Positions 63,880 to 64,000 of a DNA stretch of 64,000 bases are shown in pieces. Source of the stretch: Acidobacteriota bacterium (lineage in GTDB: Bacteria; Acidobacteriota; Terriglobia; Acidiferrales; UBA7541); NCBI GenBank assembly GCA_003224085.1, contig QHYK01000045.1:19469-83468 (forward strand). The letters are read 5' to 3'. The stretch's first letter is position 1; each line of letters begins with the position of its first letter. A program made the position numbers and the translations under genes. Under the pieces are notes generated by a model, which had not been told where the DNA came from, made no database searches, and saw nothing but the letters and a program-made list of their open reading frames with translations.

Positions 63880-64000
63880 ATGCGTATGTCCCGACTGAAG
63901 GGCAGTGCCGATATGCTCGAGGACCGTCGCCGGCGAGCTTTGACATTGTGGGACAAGGGCTTGTCATTGAACGAAGTGGGGCGTCGCATCCAGTGCGCCG
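63880..64000 (+). CDS. Transposase/HTH protein, IS630-like (start only)
   Basis: Begins with ATG at 63880 (or 63886) after AGGAGGGA and runs off the right edge: MRMSRLKGSADMLEDRRRRA then LTLWDKGLSLNEVGRRIQCA. The pattern of an Arg-rich helix followed by the first helices of a homeodomain-like HTH (GLSLNEVGRRI) is typical of the N-terminus of IS630-family transposases, or of stand-alone HTH proteins left by them. An upstream TGCAT-AAATA-ATGCA inverted repeat at about 63842-63857 may be part of the element end. Confidence 0.6.
   Translation, partial: MRMSRLKGSADMLEDRRRRALTLWDKGLSLNEVGRRIQCA

Overview
The window reads as chromosomal DNA of an Acidobacteriota member, probably a soil or metagenome-derived genome. 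Three lineage-flavoured families support this: a duplicated orphan MacB-like permease (15.8-18.2 kb), two tandem VWFA proteins of the acidobacterial type (34.3-36.4 kb) and the remnant of an Oar-like TonB receptor (33.5-34.2 kb). Kdo synthesis genes and a secretin show a Gram-negative envelope. Most genes are housekeeping, but several loci are unusual.

Layout. 0-5.2 kb: type IV pilus operon pilMNOPQ on the minus strand behind a small excisionase-type HTH gene; pilQ runs off the left edge. 5.7-12.6 kb: UbiD decarboxylase, Zn alcohol dehydrogenase, a small membrane protein, then cysteine desulfurase and mnmA, a sulfur relay to tRNA. 12.8-18.2 kb: two small envelope proteins, uvrC, the orphan permease. 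18.3-20.6 kb: a TPR protein, two decayed convergent genes and a SprT-like metallopeptidase. 20.8-27.4 kb: uvrA in an overlapping operon with a TPR protein and two secreted helical proteins, then a LiaF-like membrane protein. 27.6-33.2 kb: deoB, then the assimilatory sulfate operon cysD-cysN-cysH-tauE. 33.5-40.8 kb: TonB receptor pseudogene, VWFA pair, kdsB, two secreted proteins, acyl-CoA ligase pseudogene. 40.8-44.7 kb: a TRAP transporter with a TatT lipoprotein. 45.2-54 kb: S41 protease, beta-propeller protein, pyrG-kdsA-kdsD-kdsC, CPBP protease, pyrophosphatase. 54.2-62.9 kb: a deiodinase-like gene with an in-frame TGA, a pseudouridine synthase, enoyl-CoA hydratase, MFS transporter, broken creatininase, two PilZ proteins, an FAH-family hydrolase and a homocitrate/isopropylmalate synthase-like enzyme. 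63-64 kb: a 5'-truncated gene next to the start of a transposase-like gene.

Most notable. (1) The cysDNH operon is preceded by what looks like a complete cysteine attenuator: promoter, a short open frame with five Cys codons, mutually exclusive 1:2, 2:3 and 3:4 pairings, and an intrinsic terminator before cysD. (2) A deiodinase-family gene has TGA exactly at the catalytic selenocysteine position, with a bacterial-SECIS-like hairpin at the expected distance. (3) CysN carries a C-terminal remnant of APS kinase that has lost its P-loop, consistent with a CysH of the APS-reductase type that needs no PAPS. (4) At least four genes are visibly decaying, several by internal deletion. No CRISPR array, rRNA or tRNA gene was recognised.
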